Part shown: positions 24,367 to 33,030 of the stretch, piece after piece
Layout of the letters: every line of letters begins with the position of its first letter
Numbering within the stretch: position 1 is the stretch's first letter
NCBI GenBank assembly: GCA_024681495.1
Contig: JAILAS010000147.1
Span: 1-39,558, forward strand
DNA: 39,558 nt
Reading direction: 5' to 3'
Source: Eubacterium sp.
Lineage (GTDB): Bacteria; Bacillota; Clostridia; Lachnospirales; Lachnospiraceae
The notes under the pieces: generated by a model
Told to the model about the DNA's origin: nothing
The model's input: only the letters and a program-made list of their open reading frames with translations
Database searches by the model: none
Program-made: the position numbers and the translations under genes

Positions 24367-24972
24367 CTAGAGTTCCTTAAGGGCGGCCTTGATAATCTCC
24401 TCAACGTCCATATCAGGGGTTATGTCAACCTTCCTCAATGCGGCCGTAACCTCGGCCTTCCCGTATCCGAGGGCGTTCAGGGCCAAAATGGCATCCGTCC
24501 TTGCGGAGCTTTCGCCTGCAGGCGCGCCATCCGTTTCTCCTCCGTCGAACGCCTTCTGGAAAGTGTCCTCGATGTCCAGCTTGTCCTTTAGCTCGATGAT
24601 GACCTTCTGCGCCGTCTTCCTGCCGATGCCGGGCGCTTTGGAAATGGCCGTGGCATCGTCCGACAATACGGCGAAGCTAAGGTCCTGTGCATCCAGTACA
24701 GAAAGGATGCTCATGGCGCCCTTGGGTCCCACGCCGGAAACGCCGATCAGGAGCTTAAATATCCTGATCTCCTCCGGATCCAGGAATCCGAACAGCTCCT
24801 GTGCGTCCTCCCTCACGTTGAAATATGTGTAAAACTTTACCTCATCTCCCATGGACGGCGCTCCGGATTTGGAAAAGACGGCCGTTCGGATGTTGTAACC
24901 AATACCGCCGTTTTCCAAAATGCATCCATCCGTGGAAATATGGGTAATTTTTCCGATGATATATGCGTACAT
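24367..24972 (-). CDS. ruvA: Holliday junction DNA helicase RuvA
   Basis: This 201-aa Holliday junction-binding tetramer subunit has domain I (1-62, OB fold, starting MYAYIIGKITHIS) and domain II, with the helix-hairpin-helix pairs LIGVSGVGPKGAMSIL and APGIGRKTAQKVIIELKDK. A flexible acidic linker and domain III (about 155-201, NALGYGKAEVTAALRK) bind RuvB. GGAGG stands 6-7 nt before the ATG. It is directly upstream of ruvB and 18 nt downstream of miaB. Confidence 0.97.
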   Translation of the reverse strand: MYAYIIGKITHISTDGCILENGGIGYNIRTAVFSKSGAPSMGDEVKFYTYFNVREDAQELFGFLDPEEIRIFKLLIGVSGVGPKGAMSILSVLDAQDLSFAVLSDDATAISKAPGIGRKTAQKVIIELKDKLDIEDTFQKAFDGGETDGAPAGESSARTDAILALNALGYGKAEVTAALRKVDITPDMDVEEIIKAALKEL

Positions 24973-24990
24973 CTTACCCCTCCGAAACCA

Positions 24991-26394
24991 TTACTTAAGC
25001 TTACCGAAGTAATAGAAGCCCCTGCACTCGGTGAGCTCCACGTCGACGATCTGCCCTATCAGGGACTCGTCGCCCTCGAGGTGTACGGTGAAGTTATTTG
25101 AGAGCCTGCCTGTGACGAGCCCCGGCTCCCTGTTGGTCTCCTCCACCAGCACCTTCATCGTGCGGCCGGTGAGCCTGCCGGACCTCTCGGTGGCGCGCTC
25201 ATGAACCAGCTCCAGAAGCCTGTCGAACCGCTCGTGCATCACGTCCTCGGAAACCTGCTTCTCCATGGTGGCAGCGGGTGTGCCCGTCCTCTTCGAGTAG
25301 AGGAATGTGAAAGCCGAATCGAATCCGACGCGATCCACCACATCCAGGGTCTCTGCGAAGTCCTCCTCCGTCTCGCCCGGGAATCCGACTATAATGTCGG
25401 TGGTAAGCGAAATGTCGGGCATGGCCTCCCTTATCTTTCCCGCCAGCTCCAGATATGACTCCTTGGTGTAGCGGCGGTTCATCTTCCTTAAAATCTCCGT
25501 GCTGCCGGACTGCAGCGGCAGATGAAGATGGTCGCAGATCTTCTCCGATGAAGCCATGGTCTCAATAAGCTCGTCGGAAAGGTCCTTCGGATGCGACGTC
25601 ATAAAGCGGATCCTCTCGATTCCGTCGATCTCCTCCGCCCTGCGAAGAAGCGACGCGAAGGACACGGGTTCATCCAGTGTCTTCCCGTATGAATTGACGT
25701 TCTGTCCGAGGAGCATTATCTCCTTAACCCCGTCGTCCGAGAGCCTCTTAATCTCCTCGATGATATCCCCGGGCGTGCGCGAATACTCGCGCCCCCTGAC
25801 GTAGGGAACGATGCAGTAGGTGCAGAAGTTATTGCACCCGTACATGATGTTTACGCCGGACTTGAAAACGAACTTGCGCTTCCTGGGAAGATCCTCGATA
25901 AGCCCGGAGTTGTCACCGTCCAGGAGACTTACGGTCATCACATTGTCGTCCAGTGCTTTCTCTGTGAGGGCCGCGAAGTCTGAGATGTTATGCGTTCCGA
26001 AGACCAGGTCCACGAAGGGATAGTTCTTCTTAATCTTCTCCACGACCTCCGGCTGCTGCATCATGCAGCCACAGAGCCCGATTACCATGCCCGGGTTCTT
26101 TTTCTTATAACCGTTCAGTCTGCCGAGCCTGCCGTAGACCTTGAGGTCCGCATTCTCCCTGACGGTGCAGGTGTTGTAGATAACGAAGTCCGCGTCCTCG
26201 GTCTCCGTGTACTCATACCCCATCACCTCGAGGATGCCGCTCAGCTTCTCCGAGTCGTTGGCGTTCATCTGGCAGCCGAAGGTGGTAACGTGATAAGTAA
26301 GAGGACGGGAAAGGCGGGCGGACGCAGCGTCCACCTTTTGCCTCACCCGTCTCATGCTCTCATATTGTATTTCTGAAGCTTTGGAATTCGTCAT
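24991..26394 (-). CDS. miaB: tRNA-2-methylthio-N6-dimethylallyladenosine synthase
   Basis: MiaB methylthiolates position 2 of isopentenyl-A37 in tRNAs that read UNN codons. The 467-aa radical SAM enzyme has an N-terminal extension, then the MTTase domain with TFGCQMNANDSEKL. The radical SAM motif is CNNFCTYC, followed by IVPYVRGREYSR. A C-terminal TRAM domain is at about 400-467. No SD precedes the ATG and proA stops 2 nt upstream, so translation is probably coupled to proA. The host miaB commonly lies near mutS/mutL; here it joins proA and ruvA. Confidence 0.96.
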   Translation of the reverse strand: MTNSKASEIQYESMRRVRQKVDAASARLSRPLTYHVTTFGCQMNANDSEKLSGILEVMGYEYTETEDADFVIYNTCTVRENADLKVYGRLGRLNGYKKKNPGMVIGLCGCMMQQPEVVEKIKKNYPFVDLVFGTHNISDFAALTEKALDDNVMTVSLLDGDNSGLIEDLPRKRKFVFKSGVNIMYGCNNFCTYCIVPYVRGREYSRTPGDIIEEIKRLSDDGVKEIMLLGQNVNSYGKTLDEPVSFASLLRRAEEIDGIERIRFMTSHPKDLSDELIETMASSEKICDHLHLPLQSGSTEILRKMNRRYTKESYLELAGKIREAMPDISLTTDIIVGFPGETEEDFAETLDVVDRVGFDSAFTFLYSKRTGTPAATMEKQVSEDVMHERFDRLLELVHERATERSGRLTGRTMKVLVEETNREPGLVTGRLSNNFTVHLEGDESLIGQIVDVELTECRGFYYFGKLK

Positions 26395-26396
26395 AT

Positions 26397-27641
26397 CTAT
26401 CTAATCTGACCGTTGCCCATGATGACATACTTGGTCGTGGTAATCTCCTTAAGTCCCATGGGGCCTCGCGCATGAAGCTTCTGGGTGCTGATGCCGATCT
26501 CGGCCCCGAATCCGAACTCGTTTCCGTCGGTAAACCTGGTGGATGCATTTACATAGACGCAGGCCGCGTCCACCTCGTTGAGGAACCTGTTGGCGTTGTT
26601 GTAATCGGACGTAACGATGGACTCGGAATGCCCGGTGTTGTACCTGTTTATGTGCTCGATGGCCTCGTCGATGGATGAAACCGTCTTTGCGGAGAGGATG
26701 TAATCGAGGTACTCCGTGCCCCAGTCATCGTCGCCTGCGGCGACAATTCCGTCCACACTCTTTCGTACGCTCTCATCGCCCCTTATCTCCACGTTCTTCT
26801 CGTCGAGCCTCTTCTTAAGGGCGGGCATGAGCTCATCCACCACATCCTTGTGGATGACAATGGACTCGCACGCGTTGCACACGCCTATTCTCTGGGTCTT
26901 GGCATTGAAAATTATGTCAACCGCCATGTCAAGGTCCGCCGATGCATCCACGTAAACGTGGCAGTTACCGGTTCCGGTCTCGATGACGGGTATCCTCGAG
27001 TTTTCGACCACGTTCCTGATGAGTCCCGCGCCGCCCCTGGGTATGAGGAGATCCACATACTCCTTGAGCTGCATGAACTCCAGAAGACTCTCCCTGTCGA
27101 CGTCGAGGAGCACCTGGCAGCAGTCCTCGGGAAGACCCTGCTCACTGAGCGCCTGCCTTATCAGCTTCACGATGGCCTCTGCGGAATACCTGGCGTCGGT
27201 ACCCGACCTGAGGATGCAGACGTTTCCGGACTTAAAGCAAAGTCCGAATGCATCCGTGGTAACATTGGGCCTCGCCTCATATATGATACCGATAACGCCC
27301 ATGGGCACCCTCATCCTGCCGATTTTAAGGCCGTTGGGCCTTACCGTTACTGACTCCATGGATCCGATGGGATCGTCGAGCGCGGCCACCTCTCTTAGGC
27401 CGTCGGCCATACCCTTTATCCTGTCCGTGTCGAGCAGGAGCCTGTCGACCAGCCCGGCGGGCATATTGTTCTTCTTACCGTTCTCCACATCGATGGCGTT
27501 AGCCTCAATTATGGCAGCAGACTCTCTCTCGAGAAGATCCGCCAGCGCATGGAGCAATTCGTTCTTCTGCGCGGTGGTAACCCTGGCCATGCTGACCGTA
27601 GCGGCCTTGGCCCTCTTTCCTACCTCTCTGAAATCTGTCAT
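26397..27641 (-). CDS. proA: Gamma-glutamyl phosphate reductase
   Basis: ProA reduces glutamyl-5-phosphate with NADPH to glutamate semialdehyde, the second step of proline synthesis. The 414-aa protein has the aldehyde dehydrogenase-like fold. The NADPH/oxyanion region contains YEARPNVTTDAFGLCFKSGN, and the catalytic Cys is in RIGVCNACESIVIHKD. The C-terminal FGFGAEIGISTQKLHARGPMG is intact. GGAGG stands 7 nt before the ATG. The partner proB lies two genes upstream with fthC in between, so both steps are co-transcribed. Confidence 0.97.
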   Translation of the reverse strand: MTDFREVGKRAKAATVSMARVTTAQKNELLHALADLLERESAAIIEANAIDVENGKKNNMPAGLVDRLLLDTDRIKGMADGLREVAALDDPIGSMESVTVRPNGLKIGRMRVPMGVIGIIYEARPNVTTDAFGLCFKSGNVCILRSGTDARYSAEAIVKLIRQALSEQGLPEDCCQVLLDVDRESLLEFMQLKEYVDLLIPRGGAGLIRNVVENSRIPVIETGTGNCHVYVDASADLDMAVDIIFNAKTQRIGVCNACESIVIHKDVVDELMPALKKRLDEKNVEIRGDESVRKSVDGIVAAGDDDWGTEYLDYILSAKTVSSIDEAIEHINRYNTGHSESIVTSDYNNANRFLNEVDAACVYVNASTRFTDGNEFGFGAEIGISTQKLHARGPMGLKEITTTKYVIMGNGQIR

Positions 27642-27653
27642 CTTAAGCCTCCG

Positions 27654-28247
27654 TCAATTCCTGTACACATTCTCTTCGGTAACAATTATATCAATGGGAG
27701 CGTCGCTGTTCTTTACCGGAAAAGCGTCCTCCATTTGAAACTCATATGCCACGCCCACGGTCACAATCATGGGGTGCGCGTCGAGATACCTGTCGTAATA
27801 GCCCTTCCCGAAGCCAATGCGAAAGCCCTCGCGGGAAAAAACCACCCCGGGAACAATCATAATCCCCAGGGAACCGTCATAAATCTCCGCGGTATCGGGC
27901 TCCGGCACTCCAAACGGCCCGGGCGAAAGTCCGGTATCCTCACTGTATTGATAAAAAGCCATATCATCCCCGGAGGTCTTCGGCAGGTACACTCTCTTAC
28001 CGCGCTCCAGCGCGCGGAGATTAACCGGCATTATGTCAACCTCATTCCTGATGGGACAATATGAATAAAGGACGTTTTCGGCAGCGAACTCCGGGAGACC
28101 CATAACGGCCTGTGAAACGGCCCGGGAAAGCTCCCTGACCCGCTCTTCGGCAAGCGCGCCCCGTGCCTCGAGCTTAGAAGCCCTGAGGTCCTTCTGAACT
28201 CCCGATGTTTCTTTTAAGAAATCGCCGCCTCTTCGTCCTTTAAGCAT
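27654..28247 (-). CDS. 5-formyltetrahydrofolate cyclo-ligase
   Basis: This ATP-dependent enzyme converts 5-formyl-THF to 5,10-methenyl-THF. The 197-aa protein carries the family motifs: N-terminal Lys/Arg helix (VQKDLRASKLEARGAL), YSYCPIRNEVD, the ATP-binding loop near PGVVFSREGFRIGFGKGYYDRYL, and the C-terminal VAYEFQMEDAFPV segment. The ATG at 28247 lies 2 nt after the proB stop, with only a weak GTGGG; coupling is likely. Its place between proB and proA is unusual from a pathway viewpoint but both neighbours are intact. Confidence 0.93.
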   Translation of the reverse strand: MLKGRRGGDFLKETSGVQKDLRASKLEARGALAEERVRELSRAVSQAVMGLPEFAAENVLYSYCPIRNEVDIMPVNLRALERGKRVYLPKTSGDDMAFYQYSEDTGLSPGPFGVPEPDTAEIYDGSLGIMIVPGVVFSREGFRIGFGKGYYDRYLDAHPMIVTVGVAYEFQMEDAFPVKNSDAPIDIIVTEENVYRN

Positions 28248-28249
28248 GC

Positions 28250-29164
28250 TTAAATACCCACTTTTCTAATCATGGAAGGATCTTCTATCTTGCCCTCCAT
28301 GGTCTGCCTGATGTAGTCGTTCTCATCGAAACCGGAGTCCGGTGCCGATGCGAACACGGTACCGATGGCATCACCCCTGATAATCTTCTCGATTATGGAG
28401 AAGTCGTTACCGGACGCAATGACCATATCCGCCCCCGCGCTGAGCGCAATCCTGGCAGCCGAAAGCTTGGTCTTCATGCCGCCCGTTCCGACGTCGCTCG
28501 TCGAGGTATCCTTACCGACCTCCATGATATCGTCGCTGAGGTTGTCAACGAAAGTTATCATCTTCGCATCGGGATTGGAATTGGGATCGTCCGTGTATAC
28601 GCCGTCGATATCCGAAAGCAATATCAACAGGTCAGCCTTGGTCAGCGATGCGACCAGAGCCGACAGCGAGTCGTTATCTCCGAACATAATCTCGTATGTG
28701 GAGATGGTGTCGTTCTCGTTGACGATGGGCACTATCCCCATCCTGAACATCTCCTCGAACGTGTTGAACGCGTTCTCCCTGGAGGCGGAATTCAGTATGG
28801 TGTACTTCGTCATGAGAATCTGGCCCGCGGCCTGATCGTACTCGGAAAAAAGCCTCTGATAGGCCATCATAAGCTTAGCCTGTCCCACGGAGGCACAGGC
28901 TTGCATCTTACATACCGTATCGGGTTTCTCCGTCATGTTTATGGCATGACGACCCACGGCAATAGCGCCGGAGGAAACCAGGCACACATCCTTACCCTCA
29001 TTTCTGATATCGGTAAGGATGCGCACCAGCTTCTCCGCCTTGGTGAGGTTCAAGGCTCCCGTGTGCGAGTGCACCAGGGAGGATGAACCCACCTTGATAA
29101 TGATTCGTTTTTTGTCTTTGAACGATGCCCTTACGGACATCTCCTTTGAAGTAATTTCTGACAT
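28250..29164 (-). CDS. proB: Glutamate 5-kinase
   Basis: ProB phosphorylates glutamate with ATP, the feedback-controlled first step of proline synthesis. The 304-aa protein has an amino-acid-kinase fold: KVGSSSLVHSHTG at about residues 24-36, LVSSGAIAVGRHAI, VNENDTISTYEIMFGDNDSLSALVA, and DVGTGGMKTKLSAA. It lacks the C-terminal PUA domain found in E. coli and B. subtilis ProB (about 365 aa), as in other short ProB forms. The AGAGAG before the ATG is a weak SD. It starts 7 nt after the rnfB stop, so it appears to be transcribed with the rnf genes. Confidence 0.95.
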   Translation of the reverse strand: MSEITSKEMSVRASFKDKKRIIIKVGSSSLVHSHTGALNLTKAEKLVRILTDIRNEGKDVCLVSSGAIAVGRHAINMTEKPDTVCKMQACASVGQAKLMMAYQRLFSEYDQAAGQILMTKYTILNSASRENAFNTFEEMFRMGIVPIVNENDTISTYEIMFGDNDSLSALVASLTKADLLILLSDIDGVYTDDPNSNPDAKMITFVDNLSDDIMEVGKDTSTSDVGTGGMKTKLSAARIALSAGADMVIASGNDFSIIEKIIRGDAIGTVFASAPDSGFDENDYIRQTMEGKIEDPSMIRKVGI

Positions 29165-29171
29165 TTCTCTC

Positions 29172-30002
29172 TTATGCGCCCACGGCCTTTTTAACGGGTC
29201 TGGGTACTTCGGTCTTAGTAATTATTCCTCTCGGACAAACCTTGGCACACATGCCGCAGTTCTTGCACTTCTCGTAGTCAATCTTGGCCACGTTGCCCTC
29301 GACATGGATGGCGTCGAACTTGCATTCCTTCTCGCACTTCTTGCAGCCAATGCAGCCTACGTCGCAGGCACCCATGACGTCCTTGCCCTTGTCCGAGGAT
29401 ACGCAGGTAACGGTCCACTTCTGCTTATAGGGAACCAGGTCGATGATGTGACGGGGACAGGCGTCCACGCACTTGCCGCAGGCCTTGCATGCCTCGTGAT
29501 CCACATGCGCGATGCCGTTTACGATATGAATGGCATCGAAGGGACAGGCCTTAACGCAGTTTCCGAATCCAAGGCATCCATAGGAGCAGGTCTTCGGGCC
29601 GCCGCCCGGAACATTAGCCACCATGGCGCAGTCGTGAATGCCGTGGTACTCATATTTATCTTTTGCTTTCTCACAGTTGCCGGCGCAATTAACGAACGCC
29701 ACTTTCTTTTCGGCCGCATCGGCGCTGACTCCCATTATTCCGGAGATAATCTCCGCAACGGGCTCTCCACCGACGGGACACTGGTTTACGGGCGCTTCGC
29801 CCTTCGCAATGGCGGCAGCCAGACCGGAACATCCGGGGAAGCCGCAGCCTCCGCAGTTGTTTCCCGGAAGGGCCTCCAATACGGCCTCTTCCTTGGGATC
29901 TACCTCTACCTCGAACTTCTTCGAAGCAAAGCTCAGGAACAGTCCAATGACACAGCCACACCCCGCAACAACAACTGTGGATATTATAACTATAGTCGTC
30001 AT
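29172..30002 (-). CDS. rnfB: Rnf complex subunit RnfB (multi-cluster ferredoxin domain)
   Basis: RnfB is thought to accept electrons from reduced ferredoxin for the ion-pumping ferredoxin:NAD oxidoreductase. The 276-aa protein has an N-terminal membrane helix (1-25) and then an Fe-S domain with NNCGGCGFPGCSG and a distant Cys (CPVGG). Four ferredoxin-like Cys groups follow: CSYGCLGFGNCVKACP, CKACGKCVDACP, CIGCKKCEKEC and CKNCGMCAKVCP. The C-terminus is Lys/Val-rich. AAAGGA stands about 8 nt before the ATG. This Cys-rich form is typical of Clostridia rather than of Proteobacteria. It is the last gene of rnfCDGEAB. Confidence 0.97.
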   Translation of the reverse strand: MTTIVIISTVVVAGCGCVIGLFLSFASKKFEVEVDPKEEAVLEALPGNNCGGCGFPGCSGLAAAIAKGEAPVNQCPVGGEPVAEIISGIMGVSADAAEKKVAFVNCAGNCEKAKDKYEYHGIHDCAMVANVPGGGPKTCSYGCLGFGNCVKACPFDAIHIVNGIAHVDHEACKACGKCVDACPRHIIDLVPYKQKWTVTCVSSDKGKDVMGACDVGCIGCKKCEKECKFDAIHVEGNVAKIDYEKCKNCGMCAKVCPRGIITKTEVPRPVKKAVGA

Positions 30003-30053
30003 ATTATATATCCTTTCCGCCGAAGTGATAATCCCCCTCCGGCTATCAATGTG

Positions 30054-30629
30054 TCAAATAACCCCGGAGAATCCAAAGAAGGCGATGGACATGAGTCCCG
30101 CGGTAACGAGGACTATGGCCGTGCCCTGGAAGGGCCTGGGTATATCATTGTATTCCATCTTCTCACGAAGTCCCGCCATGATGACGAGTGCGATGAAGAA
30201 TCCTACTGCGGTCGCGAGTCCGTTTACAACGCTGGTGAGGATACCGTATCCGTTCTGGACGTTGGTGAGCGCCACACCGAGCACTGCACAGTTCGTGGTT
30301 ATAAGAGGAAGGAAAATGCCCAGCGAGTTATACAGGGGCGGAACCATCTTCTTAAGGAACATCTCAACGAACTGCACGAGGCAGGCGATTACAAGTATGA
30401 ACACAATGGTCTGCAGGTATGTAATTTCCAAAGGAACCAGTATAAACTGATTGATTACGGCTGCCACGAAGGAAGCGATGGCGATAACGAAGGTAACCGC
30501 TGCACCCATTCCGGTGGCAGTGTCCATCTTCTTGGAAACACCAAGGAAGGGACAGATTCCCAAAAACTGGCTCAAAACCACGTTGTTTACTATGGCAGAG
30601 CCGATAGCAATAACCAGTAATTCTTGCAT
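30054..30629 (-). CDS. rnfA: Rnf complex membrane subunit RnfA
   Basis: RnfA is an integral membrane subunit related to RnfE and to NqrE; the pair forms the membrane core that holds a [2Fe-2S] cluster. The 191-aa protein has six hydrophobic helices with the family signatures IVNNVVLSQFLGICPFLGVS and TTNCAVLGVAL, each containing the Cys expected to ligate the intramembrane cluster. GGGGG overlapping the rnfE stop provides the SD. Confidence 0.97.
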   Translation of the reverse strand: MQELLVIAIGSAIVNNVVLSQFLGICPFLGVSKKMDTATGMGAAVTFVIAIASFVAAVINQFILVPLEITYLQTIVFILVIACLVQFVEMFLKKMVPPLYNSLGIFLPLITTNCAVLGVALTNVQNGYGILTSVVNGLATAVGFFIALVIMAGLREKMEYNDIPRPFQGTAIVLVTAGLMSIAFFGFSGVI

Positions 30630-30630
30630 A

Positions 30631-31452
30631 TTACTCTACCCCCTTTCCATCTTCTTCGGCAGGCTTGGCCTCTGCCTCGGGCTTGGATTCTGCCTCGGGC
30701 TTGGTCTGTGTGGCCTCAGTCTTAGGTGCAGGCTTGACAACGGGCTTTACGGGCTCAGACTTCTCTGCGGCCTTGCCCTTGCAGGACTCCTGCATGAGGC
30801 ATCCCTCGCAGCCAATCTCCACCAGCTCAACCTCTGCGGCAGAAATCTTGCCCTTATCTGCCTTGCGGATGAAATAGTAGTTCCTTACAGCCACTATAAC
30901 CGCCAGCACGAAAAACGCACCGGGAGCGAGGATGAAGATAGTTATGGGTGTGAATGCTTCACCAAACAGATTGTATCCGAGAAGGCTTCCGTTACCGAGA
31001 AGCTCTCTTATAGCTCCGATAATGGAAAGCGAAATCGTAAATCCAATACCCATTCCGAATCCGTCGAACATCGACAGACCGATGGTGTTCTTGGAGGCGT
31101 ATGCCTCTGCACGGCCGAGGATAATACAGTTAACCACGATAAGGGGAATGTATATACCCAGGGACTCGTAGAGCGAAGGAAGGAAGCCCTGCATGAGGAG
31201 CTGCACCATGGTAACGAACGATGCAACGACCACTATGAAGGCGGGCACCCTGACCTTGTCGGGGATGATCTTACGCAGCGCGGAGATCATTATGTTGGAA
31301 AGAACCAAAACCACTGTGGTGGAAAGTCCCATGCCGACGCCGTTGATTACGGATGTGGTTACGGCAAGTGTGGGACACATTCCGAGGAACTGCACCATGG
31401 TGGGGTTTTCCTTAACGATACCGTTATACAGTCTTTCTACATATTTATTCAT
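30631..31452 (-). CDS. rnfE: Rnf complex membrane subunit RnfE with Cys-containing C-terminal tail
   Basis: This 273-aa protein has a RnfE core of about 200 residues with six hydrophobic helices and the conserved Cys motifs QFLGMCPTLAV and VVNCIILGRAEAYASKN. An extra tail of about 70 residues follows. The tail begins with a membrane-proximal CEGCLMQESC (three Cys in a short span) and continues as a low-complexity Lys/Pro/Glu/Thr repeat region. A short Cys motif at the RnfE C-terminus is not part of the standard subunit and could bind an Fe-S cluster or metal. The start overlaps the rnfG stop as ATGA, with GGGAGG 10 nt upstream. Confidence 0.95.
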   Translation of the reverse strand: MNKYVERLYNGIVKENPTMVQFLGMCPTLAVTTSVINGVGMGLSTTVVLVLSNIMISALRKIIPDKVRVPAFIVVVASFVTMVQLLMQGFLPSLYESLGIYIPLIVVNCIILGRAEAYASKNTIGLSMFDGFGMGIGFTISLSIIGAIRELLGNGSLLGYNLFGEAFTPITIFILAPGAFFVLAVIVAVRNYYFIRKADKGKISAAEVELVEIGCEGCLMQESCKGKAAEKSEPVKPVVKPAPKTEATQTKPEAESKPEAEAKPAEEDGKGVE

Positions 31453-32066
31453 GATGCGCCACCTCCCAATACGTTATAGAAATATGTGAGGCAGGCATTG
31501 ACGCCGCTGGTAACCGCGGAGGACGTGATGGTCGCACCGCTTATGGCCTGGATCTCGTCGTCGGACTCCGTCTCGGTCTTTACGACGGTGAGCGCCTGAG
31601 TAATCCTGTCGACGAACTGGGAAGAGAAAGCCTCTTCCTTGGCCTTCTGGCCGAGTCCTGCGGTCTCGTTCAACGTGGTGAACGCGATTCCGCCGAGAGT
31701 TCCGTCGTTGGCTATGCCCACTGAGAAGGTAACGTCTCCGCCGTATCCGGCCGAATCGGTAACCGTAATGACATATCCGAGAGTCTCGCCGGAATCATCC
31801 TGGGCGAGCATAACGGACTCGATGGTATTCTGATCGGCGAGCCCCGCCTCCTCGAGTGCGGATGCGGCAGCCGAAGCGTCAAAGTCTGCGTATTCCTCAA
31901 AGGACGAAGCCGACGAGAACACTGCAGCGTAAGCCTCCTGCTGTGCCTGATACTCGGCAGCGGCTATAGGCTCCTTGGTAACGCCATAAACCAATCCCAA
32001 AAGAAGGCCGGCCACCAGAGTGATGGCGGTAAGTATCAATGCGTCTTTAATGAGCGATGATTTCAT
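31449..32066 (-). CDS. rnfG: Rnf complex FMN-binding subunit RnfG
   Basis: RnfG carries a covalently attached FMN on the outer face of the membrane. The 205-aa protein has an N-terminal transmembrane helix (about 8-30) and then an FMN-binding domain. It has GYVITVTDSAGYGGDVTFSVG and the attachment motif SGATITSSAV (about residues 178-187), in which the second Thr is the expected phosphoester-linked residue. AGGAGG precedes the ATG, and the ATG shares one base with the rnfD stop (TAATG). Confidence 0.96.
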   Translation of the reverse strand: MKSSLIKDALILTAITLVAGLLLGLVYGVTKEPIAAAEYQAQQEAYAAVFSSASSFEEYADFDASAAASALEEAGLADQNTIESVMLAQDDSGETLGYVITVTDSAGYGGDVTFSVGIANDGTLGGIAFTTLNETAGLGQKAKEEAFSSQFVDRITQALTVVKTETESDDEIQAISGATITSSAVTSGVNACLTYFYNVLGGGAS

Positions 32067-33016
32067 TACGCTTCACCTCCTTTTTTCTTCTTCTCCTTAA
32101 CCACACCGAAGCCTCTGGGAATGGTGAATCGCTCGATGAGGGGTACCAGGATGTTGCAGAATATGATGGCATAGGACACTCCCTCAGCCATGCTGCCGAA
32201 GGTACGGAAGATTCCCGTCATGATTCCGAGGAGAATTCCGTAGATGTACTTGCCCTTAGAGGTGATGGGCGATGTCGCATAGTCGGTTGCCATGAAGAAA
32301 GCACCGAGCATGAGTCCGCCGCCGCAAAGCTGTCCGGTAATGTATGTGGCATCCAGACCGTGTCCGGAGAACAGGATGATGAATACTACAAACGAAAGTA
32401 AATACATTCCGGGGATCCTAAGGTCTATTACCCCCAGGAGGATGAGGAGCATCGCGCCGATAATGATGGCGATAGCCGATGTCTCACCAATGGTACCTGC
32501 GGTGGTACCCAGAAGCATCTTCATGGTATCGACTGACTCGCCGCTTCTCATGAGAGCCAGGGGCGTAGCCGTGGATACGCCGTCGTATGTGAAGTTACTC
32601 ATAGCGCTGGTGAACGAGATCAGCATGAAGCACCTGGCACCGAGAGCCGGGTTCATGAAGTTCTGTCCGAGTCCGCCGAAGAGCATCTTAACTACGATGA
32701 TAGCGAACACGCCACCGATGATAGGCATCCACCAGGGAAGAGAAACCGGGAAGTTAAGGGCTAAAAGAAGTCCCGTAACCACCGCGGAAAGGTCTCCTAC
32801 GGTCTGTTTCCTGTGCGTGATTTTATTGAATATGTACTCCGATGCCACACAGGTAGCAATGGTAATACAGATGAGCAAAAGCGCTCTGGGGCCGAAATTC
32901 CATATGCCCACGCAGGTGGTAGGCAAGAGGGCCAGAATAACATAGGCCATTATCCTACTCGTGGTATCCTTGGAGCGGACATGAGGATTCGACGATACGT
33001 TTATAAGTTCACTCAT
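32066..33016 (-). CDS. rnfD: Rnf complex membrane subunit RnfD
   Basis: RnfD is the FMN-bearing integral membrane subunit (NqrB/RnfD family). The 316-aa protein has about nine or ten hydrophobic helices. The covalent FMN motif is DGVSTATPL (about residues 159-167), with the Thr before Ala-Thr as the expected attachment site. Other conserved parts are LLPTTCVGIWNFG near the N-terminus, FMNPALGARCF, and FFMATDYATSPIT towards the end. GGAGGGG stands 11 nt before the ATG. Confidence 0.97.
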   Translation of the reverse strand: MSELINVSSNPHVRSKDTTSRIMAYVILALLPTTCVGIWNFGPRALLLICITIATCVASEYIFNKITHRKQTVGDLSAVVTGLLLALNFPVSLPWWMPIIGGVFAIIVVKMLFGGLGQNFMNPALGARCFMLISFTSAMSNFTYDGVSTATPLALMRSGESVDTMKMLLGTTAGTIGETSAIAIIIGAMLLILLGVIDLRIPGMYLLSFVVFIILFSGHGLDATYITGQLCGGGLMLGAFFMATDYATSPITSKGKYIYGILLGIMTGIFRTFGSMAEGVSYAIIFCNILVPLIERFTIPRGFGVVKEKKKKGGEA

Positions 33017-33030
33017 AAATCTGTCCCCTC

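Noticed and set aside
29019..30620. Long plus-strand open frame of 533 codons opposite rnfA/rnfB/proB
   Set aside because: It is antisense to three clearly conserved genes, with no family resemblance, and arises from the codon bias of the minus-strand genes. It has no SD or promoter.
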